Source of the DNA: AC-37 sp036386455
Lineage (GTDB): Bacteria; Actinomycetota; Thermoleophilia; Solirubrobacterales; Thermoleophilaceae
Assembly (NCBI GenBank): GCA_036386455.1
Contig: DASVVS010000057.1
Location: 1-64,000 of the forward strand
DNA: 64,000 nucleotides
Direction of reading: 5' to 3'
Shown here piece by piece: positions 32,399-41,145 of the stretch. Within the stretch, counting starts at the first letter, position 1, and each line of letters begins with the position of its first letter. The position numbers were made by a program, and so were the translations under genes. Below the pieces are notes generated by a model. It worked only from the letters and a program-made list of their open reading frames with translations, was not told the origin of the DNA and made no database searches.

Positions 32399-33846
32399 CG
32401 GTCGAGGTCGGTCAGCCGCCACGCGAGCGGCGCGTCGGGCCGGCCGAGCGGCTGGAGCGGCTGTGCGACCCGGGCTCCGTGCACGTGGTCCGCTCGCAGG
32501 TCAAGTCCGGAGTGCTCGGCGAGCGGGCGCGCGAGGGCGACGGGGTGGTGGCCGCCGCGGCGCGGATCCAGGGGCGGCCGGTGTTCTGCTACGCCGAGAA
32601 CTCGCGCTTCGCCGGGGGCTCCCTGGGCGAGGCGCACGCCGACACGATCCTGCGCGTGCTGGAGCTCGCGGACCGCGCGCGGGTGCCGGTCGTGGGGCTC
32701 ATCGAGTCGGCCGGCGCGCGGCTCCAGGAGGGGACCGCGGCGCTGAGCGGCTACGCGCGGATCTTCCGCAAGAACGTGGAGCTGTCGGGCCGCGTGCCGC
32801 AGATCTCGGTGCTCACGGGCACGTCCGCGGGCGGCGGCTGCTACTCCCCCGCGCTGACCGACTTCGTGATCATGGCCCGCTCGGCCAGCATGTTCCTGAC
32901 CGGTCCCGCGATCGTGCGCGAGGCGATCGGCGAGGACGTGACGGCAGAGGAGCTGGGCGGGTCGAAGGTCCAGTCGGCGAACGGCGTGTGCCACTTCGTC
33001 ACGCCCACGCACCTCGACGCGGTGGAGCTGGTGCGCGACCTCCTGTCGTACCTGCCGCAGAACGCGTCCGAGCCGGTGGCGCTGCGCCCGCCGGAGGACC
33101 CGGAGTTCGAGGACCCCGGCGCCTGGGTGCCTGCCGAGCCGCACCGCGCATACGACGTGCGGGACGTGATCCGATCGATAGTGGACCGCGGCCAGGTGCT
33201 CGAGGTCGCGCCGCGCTGGGCGCGCAACATCGTCACGGCGCTGTGCCGCCTCGACGGGCGCGCCGTCGGCGTGATCGCCAACCAGCCGGGCTACCTGGGC
33301 GGCGTGCTCGACGCCGACGCGGCCACGAAGGGCGCGCGCTTCGTGCGCACCTGCAGCTGCTTCGGGCTGCCGCTCGTGGCACTCGTCGACACGCCGGGGT
33401 TCATGCCGGGCTCGCGGCAGGAGCGGGCCGGCGTGATCCGCCACGGCGCGAAGCTCGTGCACGCGTTCGCGGCCGCGCGGGTGCCGAAGACGTCGATCGT
33501 GCTGCGCAAGGCCTACGGCGGCGCGTACATCACGATGAACGCGAAGGACCTCGGGGCCGACTTCAGCTTCGCGTGGCCGGGCTGCGAGATCGGGATCATG
33601 GCCGCGCGGCAGGCGGTCGGGATCGCCCACCGGCGCGAGATCGCGGACGCCTCGCCGGAGGAGGTCGACCGGCTCGTGAGCGACTACGCCGAGCAGCACC
33701 TGAGCGCGCAGTCGGCGGTGCGCGGCGGCTTCATCGACGAGATCATCGAACCGACCGAGACGCGCGTGCGGCTGTGCGACGCGTTCGCCACGCTCGAGCA
33801 GCTGCTCCCGCAGCCGGACGGCCATGGATCGAACATCCCCCTCTGA
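32395..33846 (+). CDS. Acyl-CoA carboxylase carboxyltransferase subunit (AccD/PccB type)
   Basis: This enzyme transfers CO2 from carboxybiotin to acetyl- or propionyl-CoA, supplying the extender unit. The 483-residue product has the two crotonase-type halves, each with its oxyanion-hole glycines (TSAGGGCYSP near 143-152 and KAYGGAYITMN near 372-382). No biotin carboxylase or biotin-carrier gene is in the window, so it must use a subunit encoded elsewhere. It is coupled to fabF (ATGA) and overlaps maoC by 23 bases. Confidence 0.88.
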   Translation: MTVEVGQPPRERRVGPAERLERLCDPGSVHVVRSQVKSGVLGERAREGDGVVAAAARIQGRPVFCYAENSRFAGGSLGEAHADTILRVLELADRARVPVVGLIESAGARLQEGTAALSGYARIFRKNVELSGRVPQISVLTGTSAGGGCYSPALTDFVIMARSASMFLTGPAIVREAIGEDVTAEELGGSKVQSANGVCHFVTPTHLDAVELVRDLLSYLPQNASEPVALRPPEDPEFEDPGAWVPAEPHRAYDVRDVIRSIVDRGQVLEVAPRWARNIVTALCRLDGRAVGVIANQPGYLGGVLDADAATKGARFVRTCSCFGLPLVALVDTPGFMPGSRQERAGVIRHGAKLVHAFAAARVPKTSIVLRKAYGGAYITMNAKDLGADFSFAWPGCEIGIMAARQAVGIAHRREIADASPEEVDRLVSDYAEQHLSAQSAVRGGFIDEIIEPTETRVRLCDAFATLEQLLPQPDGHGSNIPL

Positions 33847-34321
33847 GGCCGCCGGCCGCGAGGAGGCCGCGCGGCTCGCCCAGGCCGCCGGGCTCGACTT
33901 CGAGGAGCTCGAGCCCGGCCTCGAGTTCGAGACCCCCACGCACACCGTCACCGCCGCCGACGTGGACGCGTTCGCGCGGCTCACCGGCGACCACCACCCG
34001 CTCCACCTCGACGAGGAGTTCGCCGCCGCGAGCGTCTTCGGGGGACGGATCGCGCACGGGATGCTGGTGCTCTCGCTGGCGCTCGGGCTGATGCCGCTCG
34101 ACCCCGAGCGCGTGGCCGCGCTGCGGCGGGTGTCCGACGCCACCTTCAAGGCGGCGGTCCGCCTCGGCGACACGATCCGCGTGCGCACCCGCATCGTCGA
34201 GGCGCGGCCGCTCGACGACCGGTTCGGCGTCGTCACCTACTCCTGGAAGGTCCTGAACCAGGACGACCGGGTGGTCATCCGCGCGCGGGTCGAGTCGCTG
34301 TGGCACCGGTCGGCCGCCTGA
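33824..34321 (+). CDS. MaoC-like hydratase/dehydratase
   Basis: A single hotdog domain of 165 residues with the (R)-specific hydratase motif D56-x4-H61 in GDHHPLH. It interconverts 3-hydroxyacyl and 2-enoyl thioesters, and in this operon is the obvious dehydratase of the elongation cycle, replacing FabZ. It overlaps accD by 23 bases and the MMPL gene by 22. The length is normal for MaoC-like proteins. Confidence 0.88.
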   Translation: MDRTSPSEAAGREEAARLAQAAGLDFEELEPGLEFETPTHTVTAADVDAFARLTGDHHPLHLDEEFAAASVFGGRIAHGMLVLSLALGLMPLDPERVAALRRVSDATFKAAVRLGDTIRVRTRIVEARPLDDRFGVVTYSWKVLNQDDRVVIRARVESLWHRSAA

Positions 34322-37300
34322 CGGCGCTGGCGCTCCGCCGCCCGCGCCGCACGCTCGCGCTCTTCGGCCTCGTGGTCGCGGTCCTGTCGGGGCAGGCCGC
34401 GCAGCTCGAGCGCCGGCTCGACCCGCCCGACCTGGCGGTGCCGGGCACGGGCTCCGCGCGCGCGACCGAGCTGGCCGGGTCGAGCTTCGGCTCGCAGATG
34501 ACGATCCCGGTGCTGCTGCGCGGCTCGCCGCGCGCGCTCGACCGCCAGGGGCCGCGGCTGGCGCGCGCGCTGCGGCGCGACCCGCGCGTGACGGTGCTCT
34601 CGCCATGGGACCGCGTGCGCAGCTCGATCGACCTGCGCCCGTCGCCGCGGGCGGGCATGGTGGTCGCGCTGGTGCGCCGCCCCGCCCGCGACTCGCTCGA
34701 CGTGGCGAGCGACGTGCGGAAGACCGTGCGCAAGCGGATTCGCGCGCCCGTGCGCGCGCACGTGACCGGGCAGGCGCCGATCAACCTCGCCGTGCGCGAC
34801 GCGAACTTCGAGGCCGCGCGCAAGGCCGAGATGATCGCGCTGCCCCTGCTCGCGATCGTGCTGCTGCTCGTGTTCCGCTCGCCGGTGGCCGCGGCGGTGC
34901 CGGCCCTGTGGGGAACCGCGACCGTGATCGCCGGCTTCGGCGTGCTCTCGCTGATGGCGCTCGTGACGAGCGTGCAGCCGCTGGCGGTGAGCCTCGCCTC
35001 GATGATCGGGCTCGCGCTGGGGGTGGACTACTCGCTGCTGGTGCTGTCGCGCTTCCGGCAGGAGCTGGAGGAGCGCGGGGGCGGCGGCGGCCCGGGCGCG
35101 CATGACGAGGTGCTCGCCGCCGCGCGGGCCGCGACCGCCACCGCCGGCCGCACGGTGATCTTCGCCGGCGTCGCACTCATCGCCGCGATCGGCGTGACCG
35201 TGGTGGCGATACCGGGGCAGTTCCTGCTGTCGGCCACGATCGGCGTGCTCGTGGTGGCGGCGCTGAGCCTGGCCGCCGCGGTGCTGGTGATGCCCGCCGC
35301 GCTCGTGGTGCTGGGGCACAACGTGAACCGCTGGATGATCTGGCCGCGCCGCTCGGCGGGCGGGTTCTTCGCGCGCGCGTCGGCCCGCGCGACGGGCCGG
35401 CCGGCGCTGGCCGCGGCGGCGATGCTCGCGCTCATGCTGGCCCTGGCGGCGCCGGCGCTGTCGATCGACCCGGTCCCGCCGGGCGTCTCCGAGCTGCCGC
35501 GCGACGACCGCGCCACGCGCGACTACCGGACCGTGAGCCGCGTGATGGGCGCGGGCTGGGGCGCGCCGTTCGAGCTGCTCGGCACGGCGCCGTCGGGAAC
35601 CGTGGCCGAGCGCGGTCGGCTGGCGGCGTTCCGGCGCCTCCAGGCGCGGCTGAAGCGCGACCCGGACGTGGCCGACGTGGTCGGGCCGGGCGACCTGGCG
35701 CCGCGCACGGCGGCGGTGGCGCGGCTGCCGGAGCAGCTCGACGGGCTCGCGGACGCGCTGCGCCGTGGCCGCGACGACCTCGGCCGGTTCGAGCGCGGGC
35801 TCGGTCGCGCGCAGACCGGCGTGATCGCGCTGCGCTCCGGGCTGGCCGCGGCGGCGGAGGGGTCCGCGCGGCTGTCCGAGGGCGGGGCGGCCGGGAGCGA
35901 GGGCGCGCGGCAGCTCCGCGCCGGGACGCTCGCGGCCGCGCGCGGGGCCGCGGCCGTGCAGGCCGGGATCGAGGAGGCCGCGGCGGGCGCCGGCGAGCTG
36001 GCGACGGGCGCCGGCGGCGCGCGGGCGGGCTCGGCCCGGCTCGCCTCGGAGCTGCGGCGCGTGGCGGAGCGCGTGGGGGCGGCGGCGCCCGCCTCGCGCG
36101 AGCTGGCCGCCGCGCTGCGCGACGGGAGCCGCGACCTCGGCCGCCTGCAGGAACCCGCCGGGACCGCCGACGAGCAGGTGGCGATCGCCTTCGCGGAGCT
36201 GCGCGACATGACCGTGGGCAAGGCCGACCCCGGCTACGAGCGCGCGTTCCGGGCGGTGGCCACGGCGCGGGGAGCGCTGACCGGCCGCGACCCGATCACC
36301 AACCTGCCGCTCGACCCCGGCTACGACGGCATCGTCGCCGCCCTGCGCGACTCCGAGCGCGCCGCCGCCTCGGCCGCGGACGCCGTGGACCGCTCGGCCG
36401 GCGAGGCCGCCGGGCTGGCGCGCGGGCTCTCGCGGCTCGCCGGCGGGGCGGACGACCTGGCGGCGGGGATCGCCCGTCTCGAAGCGGGCAACGCGGAGCT
36501 GGCGGCGGGGATCGCCCGGCTCGGGGGCGGAGGGGCCGGCGGAGCCGGAACGGGCGGCGGGGCCGCGGCCCTGACCGGCGGGCTCCTCCGGCTCGACGCC
36601 GGCGCGGCCGAGCTGGCCGCCGGCGTGGGGCGCCTGGGCGACGGCGGCTCGCGCCTCGCCCGCGAGCTCGGCGACGGCCACTCGCGCTCCGCCGAGCTGC
36701 CGACCGGCCTGGCCCGCCTGCGCGAGGGCACCGCCCGCTTCTCGGGCGAGCTGGACGGCGCCGCCGCCCCGCCCGGCGACCTCGCGGCCTCGCCGGGCTT
36801 CCTGCGCTCCGGCTACCTCACGCTCGCCGCACTCGCCGGAGCCGAGCCCGCGCGCCGCGAGCTCGCGCGCCTCGCGGTGAACGTCGAGGGCGGCGGCGAC
36901 ACCGGCCGCGTGCTGATCGTGCCGCGAACGGCGCCGCAGTCAGACGCGACCGAGCGGCTGGGCGAGCGGCTGCGCGGCGAGGCGGCGCGCTTCGGCCGGG
37001 AGACCGGCCTGCGGACCGAGCTGGGCGGCGAGGCGGCGGTGCTCGGCGACTTCGGGCGCGAGGCCTCGGGCCGGCTGCCGCTGATCATGCTGCTCCTGGC
37101 GGCGATCACCGTGATCGTGCTGGTGCCGATCTTCCGCTCGGTCGCGCTGCCTGTGGTCGCGGTGGTCCTGAACCTGCTGACCGTCGGCGCCGCGTTCGGC
37201 GTGCTGGTGCTCCTGTTCCAGGGCTCCGATCCGATCGCGGGCGGCCCCGGCGACGTCTTCGTGATCCCGGTGCTGGGGATCTTCACGATCGTCTACGGGC

Positions 37301-37695
37301 TCTCGATCGACTACGAGGTCTTCATCATCGCGCGCATGCGCGAGGGCTGGCTGCGGACCGGCTCGGCGGACGCGGCGATCGACCACGGCGTGCGCCACAC
37401 CGCGGGCGTGGTCACGGGCGCCGCGGCGATCATGACCGGCGTGTTCCTCGCGTTCGCCGCGACCGAGTTCCACGCGGTGCGCCAGCTCGGCGTGGGGCTG
37501 GCGACGGCGGTGATCCTCGACGCGACGGTGGTCCGGCTGCTCCTGCTCCCGGCGATCATGCGGGTGCTCGGCGAGCGCGCCTGGTGGGTGCCGGACTGGC
37601 TCGACCGGCGGCTTCCGGCGTTCGACCTCGAGGGCCCTTCGATGAGCGTCGGAGCGTCGAGTCGCAAGCCGAAGCCCTCTCGCACAGCGGCGTAA
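34300..37695 (+). CDS. MMPL/RND-family lipid exporter with a repeat-rich loop
   Basis: A 1131-residue membrane protein. One helix precedes a first periplasmic loop, then five helices (about 185-345), including GVDYSLLVLSRFR. After a large second extracytoplasmic region come another five helices (about 920-1090) with SIDYEVFIIARM, the proton-relay type motif. MmpL-type proteins move lipids to the cell envelope, so this is the likely exporter of the cluster product. The central loop is an Ala/Gly-rich repeat, described separately. The start is GTG 34300, inside the 3' end of maoC. It is the last gene of the operon. Confidence 0.85.
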   Translation: MAPVGRLTALALRRPRRTLALFGLVVAVLSGQAAQLERRLDPPDLAVPGTGSARATELAGSSFGSQMTIPVLLRGSPRALDRQGPRLARALRRDPRVTVLSPWDRVRSSIDLRPSPRAGMVVALVRRPARDSLDVASDVRKTVRKRIRAPVRAHVTGQAPINLAVRDANFEAARKAEMIALPLLAIVLLLVFRSPVAAAVPALWGTATVIAGFGVLSLMALVTSVQPLAVSLASMIGLALGVDYSLLVLSRFRQELEERGGGGGPGAHDEVLAAARAATATAGRTVIFAGVALIAAIGVTVVAIPGQFLLSATIGVLVVAALSLAAAVLVMPAALVVLGHNVNRWMIWPRRSAGGFFARASARATGRPALAAAAMLALMLALAAPALSIDPVPPGVSELPRDDRATRDYRTVSRVMGAGWGAPFELLGTAPSGTVAERGRLAAFRRLQARLKRDPDVADVVGPGDLAPRTAAVARLPEQLDGLADALRRGRDDLGRFERGLGRAQTGVIALRSGLAAAAEGSARLSEGGAAGSEGARQLRAGTLAAARGAAAVQAGIEEAAAGAGELATGAGGARAGSARLASELRRVAERVGAAAPASRELAAALRDGSRDLGRLQEPAGTADEQVAIAFAELRDMTVGKADPGYERAFRAVATARGALTGRDPITNLPLDPGYDGIVAALRDSERAAASAADAVDRSAGEAAGLARGLSRLAGGADDLAAGIARLEAGNAELAAGIARLGGGGAGGAGTGGGAAALTGGLLRLDAGAAELAAGVGRLGDGGSRLARELGDGHSRSAELPTGLARLREGTARFSGELDGAAAPPGDLAASPGFLRSGYLTLAALAGAEPARRELARLAVNVEGGGDTGRVLIVPRTAPQSDATERLGERLRGEAARFGRETGLRTELGGEAAVLGDFGREASGRLPLIMLLLAAITVIVLVPIFRSVALPVVAVVLNLLTVGAAFGVLVLLFQGSDPIAGGPGDVFVIPVLGIFTIVYGLSIDYEVFIIARMREGWLRTGSADAAIDHGVRHTAGVVTGAAAIMTGVFLAFAATEFHAVRQLGVGLATAVILDATVVRLLLLPAIMRVLGERAWWVPDWLDRRLPAFDLEGPSMSVGASSRKPKPSRTAA
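35815..36780 (+). repeat. Ala/Gly/Leu heptad-like repeats in the MMPL loop
   Basis: Residues about 505-825 are built of units of the form G-A-x-E-L-A-x-G-x-x-R-L. A close DNA duplication (GGCGGGGATCGCCCG twice, near 36463 and 36505) lies within it. Similar repeats occur in YhgE/Pip-like proteins and predict a long helical stalk outside the membrane. Confidence 0.6.
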
Positions 37696-37786
37696 CCGGT
37701 CCGCACCGACGCGCAATGCCGGCCTTCATGCCGCCGCCTCGGGGTGCGCGTCAAGCTATGCGCATGCCGCTCGAGCAAACAAGCGC

Positions 37787-38362
37787 ATGGCGGATTACCC
37801 GGTAGCCATCGTGCCCGATTGGGTTTCCTACGCCTCGATCGCGGTCGCGGCGCTCTCGCTCGTGTGCAGCGTTGTACTCGGCGTCTACAACAGGGCTGTA
37901 GCGAAGGCAGCGCTCGAGATTTCACGGCGCCAGGAAGCGCGGCGGGAATCGCGGCTCGACCTTTACGTGAATGACACCGCCCAGTGGCGGTGCTCGGAGC
38001 GCGATCGACTTCTTGGCGTGAACCTTCAGGTCGCCAACCCGACCGACCGAGAGACGTCGGTGACGCGCGCCGAGCTCCACCTGACCTATGCGATCGAGGG
38101 GCGACTCGCGGCCGTGAAGGTGCTGAGCAGTGATCAGTCGCCCATCGAGCTGGGTTCTTCCGGGCTCGAAGTGCTCAGTCTGCCCCTGCGGCTCGCGGCC
38201 AACGAGGCCCGCTCGGGATGGTTCCTCTTCTTTATCCCGCAGGCATTGATCGCCGGACGAGAGGTAGACCGCTACGACGTTGTGCTCCGCGATTTGCACG
38301 AGATCGAGCAATCACTTCAGGTCACGATCTTCAGGGAGGCCCAGCATGAATCGCGTGCGTAG
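37787..38362 (+). CDS. Hypothetical protein with one N-terminal membrane helix
   Basis: The 191-residue product has a hydrophobic helix at about 15-35 (VSYASIAVAALSLVCSVVLG), a basic coiled segment and a soluble beta-rich domain. No family is recognised. Codon use differs from neighbours: many A/T-ending codons (GAT, TCC, ATT, AAC), so the DNA is visibly less GC-rich. It overlaps the next gene by 17 bases. Composition and position between two converging operons suggest recent acquisition. Confidence 0.65.
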   Translation: MADYPVAIVPDWVSYASIAVAALSLVCSVVLGVYNRAVAKAALEISRRQEARRESRLDLYVNDTAQWRCSERDRLLGVNLQVANPTDRETSVTRAELHLTYAIEGRLAAVKVLSSDQSPIELGSSGLEVLSLPLRLAANEARSGWFLFFIPQALIAGREVDRYDVVLRDLHEIEQSLQVTIFREAQHESRA

Positions 38363-38921
38363 ATTGACCGTCCCGGACGAACTGATCATTCCGATCGTCG
38401 GGGACGCCGCGATCGCCGGACCCGTGGCGGACGGCCGCCTGGTACCGGTCCTGATCCTCGACACTGCCGCGCGACCCGAGGTGACCGAAATGGTCCGTGT
38501 CCACGAGCATCTGCCCCCCGGCGACGTCTTGTCGCAATGGGGGAGCGCCCTGAACGACGACGATGCGGTGACCCTCCTACTCGAATTTCAGCGTCCGGTC
38601 GCCGTCGACGTGACGCTCGTCTTCAGCATCGAGAGGCAAGCCGTCCTCGTTGAGTCGATACTCAACGCAGGTGCGCTCTACCTGCAGCCTGGCAAACCGG
38701 GGGACCGCTTTCGCGACAAACTGGACGAGGCACGCATTCTCATCGAGGTTCCGAGTACCGGTTTCGAACCTCACTGGGAAAGGCTCCTGCACAAGCGCAT
38801 GGTGAAGGTGATGGCCGGTCGGCTTGGTATCTCACGCCGCAAGGCACGTCCCGCCGCCGAACGCCACATCGCCGAGATCAGGTCTCTTACTCGGCTGCGG
38901 TTCGGGGCACCCGTCGCCTAG
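38346..38921 (+). CDS. Hypothetical soluble protein of the foreign insert
   Basis: A 191-residue soluble protein with no signal or membrane segment. It has an acidic first half and a basic, helical C-terminus (KARPAAERHIAEIRSL). No family is recognised. As with the gene before it, codon use is atypical for this window. The ATG lies inside the 3' end of the preceding gene, so the two are probably co-expressed. Its TAG interlocks with the stop of the SCP2 gene on the opposite strand. Confidence 0.65.
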   Translation: MNRVRRLTVPDELIIPIVGDAAIAGPVADGRLVPVLILDTAARPEVTEMVRVHEHLPPGDVLSQWGSALNDDDAVTLLLEFQRPVAVDVTLVFSIERQAVLVESILNAGALYLQPGKPGDRFRDKLDEARILIEVPSTGFEPHWERLLHKRMVKVMAGRLGISRRKARPAAERHIAEIRSLTRLRFGAPVA

Positions 38922-39412
38922 CGGCGCGCGACGGGCTTCTCGAAGAACCCCTCGCTGCGCATCGCGAAGGTCACGTCGCCGCGAACCCGTAGGCGGCGGC
39001 GCAGCAGCAGCTTGGCGGGCGAGCTGGCCCCGCCGATCAGCTTCACGAAGGAGACCGGATCCACGACCATCGTGGTGCGCGGATCCTCGTGCTCGCCGCG
39101 GCTGACGGTGCAGCGCCCCTCGCGGATGGCGACCTCGTAGACGTCGTCGCCGTCCGCGCCGGGGCGGCCGGTCACGCGCCAGCGCAGCACCCCCTCCACG
39201 CCCTCGACCTGGTCCGCGCGCAGGCGCCCGGGCATCTGGTCGAAGATCGTGTCGAGCACCTCGCGGCCGTCGTCGCCGGACATCACCTCGGCCAGCTCGG
39301 CGTCGCTCGCGGACTGCACGAGGCGCGCGAACCCGTCCACGTCGCCGGCGTCGTTCAGCGCGCGCAGCCGGTCCTTGAGGGGCTCGCCGCGCTGGGGGGC
39401 CGCCTGGCTCAT
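38918..39412 (-). CDS. SCP2 sterol/lipid-carrier domain protein
   Basis: The 164-residue product carries an SCP2-type lipid-binding fold (about 55-160). The characteristic segments are VYEVAIREGRCTVSRG, DPRTTMVVDPVSFVKLIGG and LLLRRRLRVRGD. It probably binds an acyl or polyketide intermediate or carries the product in the cytoplasm. It is the last gene of the fourteen-gene minus-strand operon, coupled to the monooxygenase by an ATGA overlap. The N-terminal 50 residues are helical and not part of the domain. Confidence 0.82.
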   Translation of the reverse strand: MSQAAPQRGEPLKDRLRALNDAGDVDGFARLVQSASDAELAEVMSGDDGREVLDTIFDQMPGRLRADQVEGVEGVLRWRVTGRPGADGDDVYEVAIREGRCTVSRGEHEDPRTTMVVDPVSFVKLIGGASSPAKLLLRRRLRVRGDVTFAMRSEGFFEKPVARR

Positions 39413-41145
39413 CGCACGACCTCCAGCGGCTCGGCCTCCGCCGCGGCGGCGGCGCGCCCGGTCACCCGCTCCAGCACGCCGCGCAGCACGCGGGACGGAT
39501 CCGGGGCGGGACCGGCGGAGCGCCACGCCACGTGGCCGTCGGGCCGCACGAGCACGGCGCCGCCGGACTCGATCCCGTAGAGGCCGAGGAAGTCCGCCTC
39601 CGGGTCCTCGGGCGCGAGCTCGGCGCCGGGGCCGATCGCGTGCGCGGACAGCGGCACGCCGGCGCGCGCGGCCTCCTCCTCCGCCGCCGCTCGCCAGGCG
39701 CCCGAGTCCGGTCCGCCGAGCAGCGCGAAGCGGCCGTCGGCGAGGTCGAGCGTCGAGAGGTCGTCGCCCGCGCCCTCCAGCCAGAGGTGCGGCGCGCGGG
39801 CACCGGGATGCGCGCTCGGCACGTAGTCGGTGATCGGGTTCTCCACCCGCGGCGGCTCGCTGCCGTCCGCGATCACCGCCGGGGAGCGGTAGATCGTGCC
39901 GAGCGCCTCGCCCTGGAAGTCGAAGTGATCGCGCTGCTTGGGGATCTCGGCGGCCACGGCCGCACGGGCGGCGTCGCCGCCGGCGCCCTCCTGAACGAGC
40001 AGCGCCTCGTCGGGCGCGGACTCGAACAGCATGTCCATGATCCTGCGCGCGTTCAGGACGCACTGGTCGAGGTTCACGCGCACGACCGGCCGCCGCTCCG
40101 GCTCGTAGGTCGCGAGCAGCTCCGGCCCGGCCCAGCCGTGCACGGCGCCCGCGAGCTTCCACGCGAGGTTGCCCGCGTCCTGGATGCCCGTGTTCATGCC
40201 GAAGCCGCCGGTGGGCGGGAACTGGTGCGCGCAGTCGCCGGCCAGCAGCACGCGGCCGTCGGCGAAGCGGTCCGCCACGAGGCCGACCATCGTCCACGGC
40301 TTGACCGCGAGCACCTCCGCGTCCAGCTCGGGCGCCCCGATCGCCTCGCGCACGAGCGCCGCGCAGCGCTCCGCGGGCCACTCCTCGATGCGCTCGCCGT
40401 GCGGGTCGGTGAAGACGTTCAGCAGCCAGCGATCCGCGCCGTCGAGCGCGTGCACCACGCCGTGCAGGTGCGGGCCCATCACCCAGTAGAGGACGCTCGG
40501 GCAGCGGACCACCCACGGCGAGAGGTCGGCCCGGAAGTGGATGTTCACGAGGTGCCCGAGCGCGCCCGGGCCGCTGAGCCCGATGCCGAGCCGCCGCCGC
40601 ACGGCGCTCTGCGGCCCGTCGGCGGCGAGCAGGTAGCGCGCGCGGACGGTGCCGCCGCGCTCGCCTTCGAGCCGCGCCGTCACGCCCTCCTCGTCCTGCT
40701 CGAACGACGCGAGCGCCGTGCCGAAGCGCACGTCGGCGTCCCTGCGCGTGCGCAGGTGGTCGAGCAGGATCGGCTCCACCACGTCCTGCGCGCACACCGC
40801 GGGCAGCTCCGGGCTGTGGCTGACCAGCTCGTCGAGCCGCGAGCCGTCCGCGATCAGGTCCAGGTGGCCGATCTTGTGGCCGGCCATCTGGGTGACCCAC
40901 GCGATCATCCCGCTCTGCTCGGGCGGCAGGCCGCGGTCGCGCACCTCGTCGGCCACGCCCCACGAGCGGAACAGCTCCATCGTGCGCGCGTTGATGATCG
41001 TCGCCTTCGGGTGCCGCGACGTGGTGGCGCGGCGCTCGGCGAGCGTGACGCGCACGCCCAGCCGCGCCAGCTCGATCGCGGCGCTCAGCCCGACCGGGCC
41101 TCCGCCGGCCACCAGCACGTCGGTCTCCTCGCGCGCGCGCGTCAT
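39409..41145 (-). CDS. FAD-dependent aromatic-ring monooxygenase
   Basis: A 578-residue class A flavoprotein hydroxylase (PheA/TfdB/TcmG-like). It has VAGGGPVGLSAA (about 12-23), the mid-chain FAD/NADPH motif DG at AADGPQSAVRR and the ribityl motif AGDCAHQFPP. A C-terminal thioredoxin-like domain (about 440-560) is typical of phenol and polyketide hydroxylases. It hydroxylates phenolic rings with O2 and NADPH. Placed between the DarA-like and SCP2 genes with ATGA overlaps on both sides, it predicts an aromatic intermediate in the pathway. Confidence 0.88.
   Translation of the reverse strand: MTRAREETDVLVAGGGPVGLSAAIELARLGVRVTLAERRATTSRHPKATIINARTMELFRSWGVADEVRDRGLPPEQSGMIAWVTQMAGHKIGHLDLIADGSRLDELVSHSPELPAVCAQDVVEPILLDHLRTRRDADVRFGTALASFEQDEEGVTARLEGERGGTVRARYLLAADGPQSAVRRRLGIGLSGPGALGHLVNIHFRADLSPWVVRCPSVLYWVMGPHLHGVVHALDGADRWLLNVFTDPHGERIEEWPAERCAALVREAIGAPELDAEVLAVKPWTMVGLVADRFADGRVLLAGDCAHQFPPTGGFGMNTGIQDAGNLAWKLAGAVHGWAGPELLATYEPERRPVVRVNLDQCVLNARRIMDMLFESAPDEALLVQEGAGGDAARAAVAAEIPKQRDHFDFQGEALGTIYRSPAVIADGSEPPRVENPITDYVPSAHPGARAPHLWLEGAGDDLSTLDLADGRFALLGGPDSGAWRAAAEEEAARAGVPLSAHAIGPGAELAPEDPEADFLGLYGIESGGAVLVRPDGHVAWRSAGPAPDPSRVLRGVLERVTGRAAAAAEAEPLEVVR

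Noticed and set aside
34237..36681. An 814-codon minus-strand frame
   Set aside because: It is antisense to the MMPL gene and Arg/Ala/His-rich. The plus-strand reading has clear transmembrane helices and family motifs.
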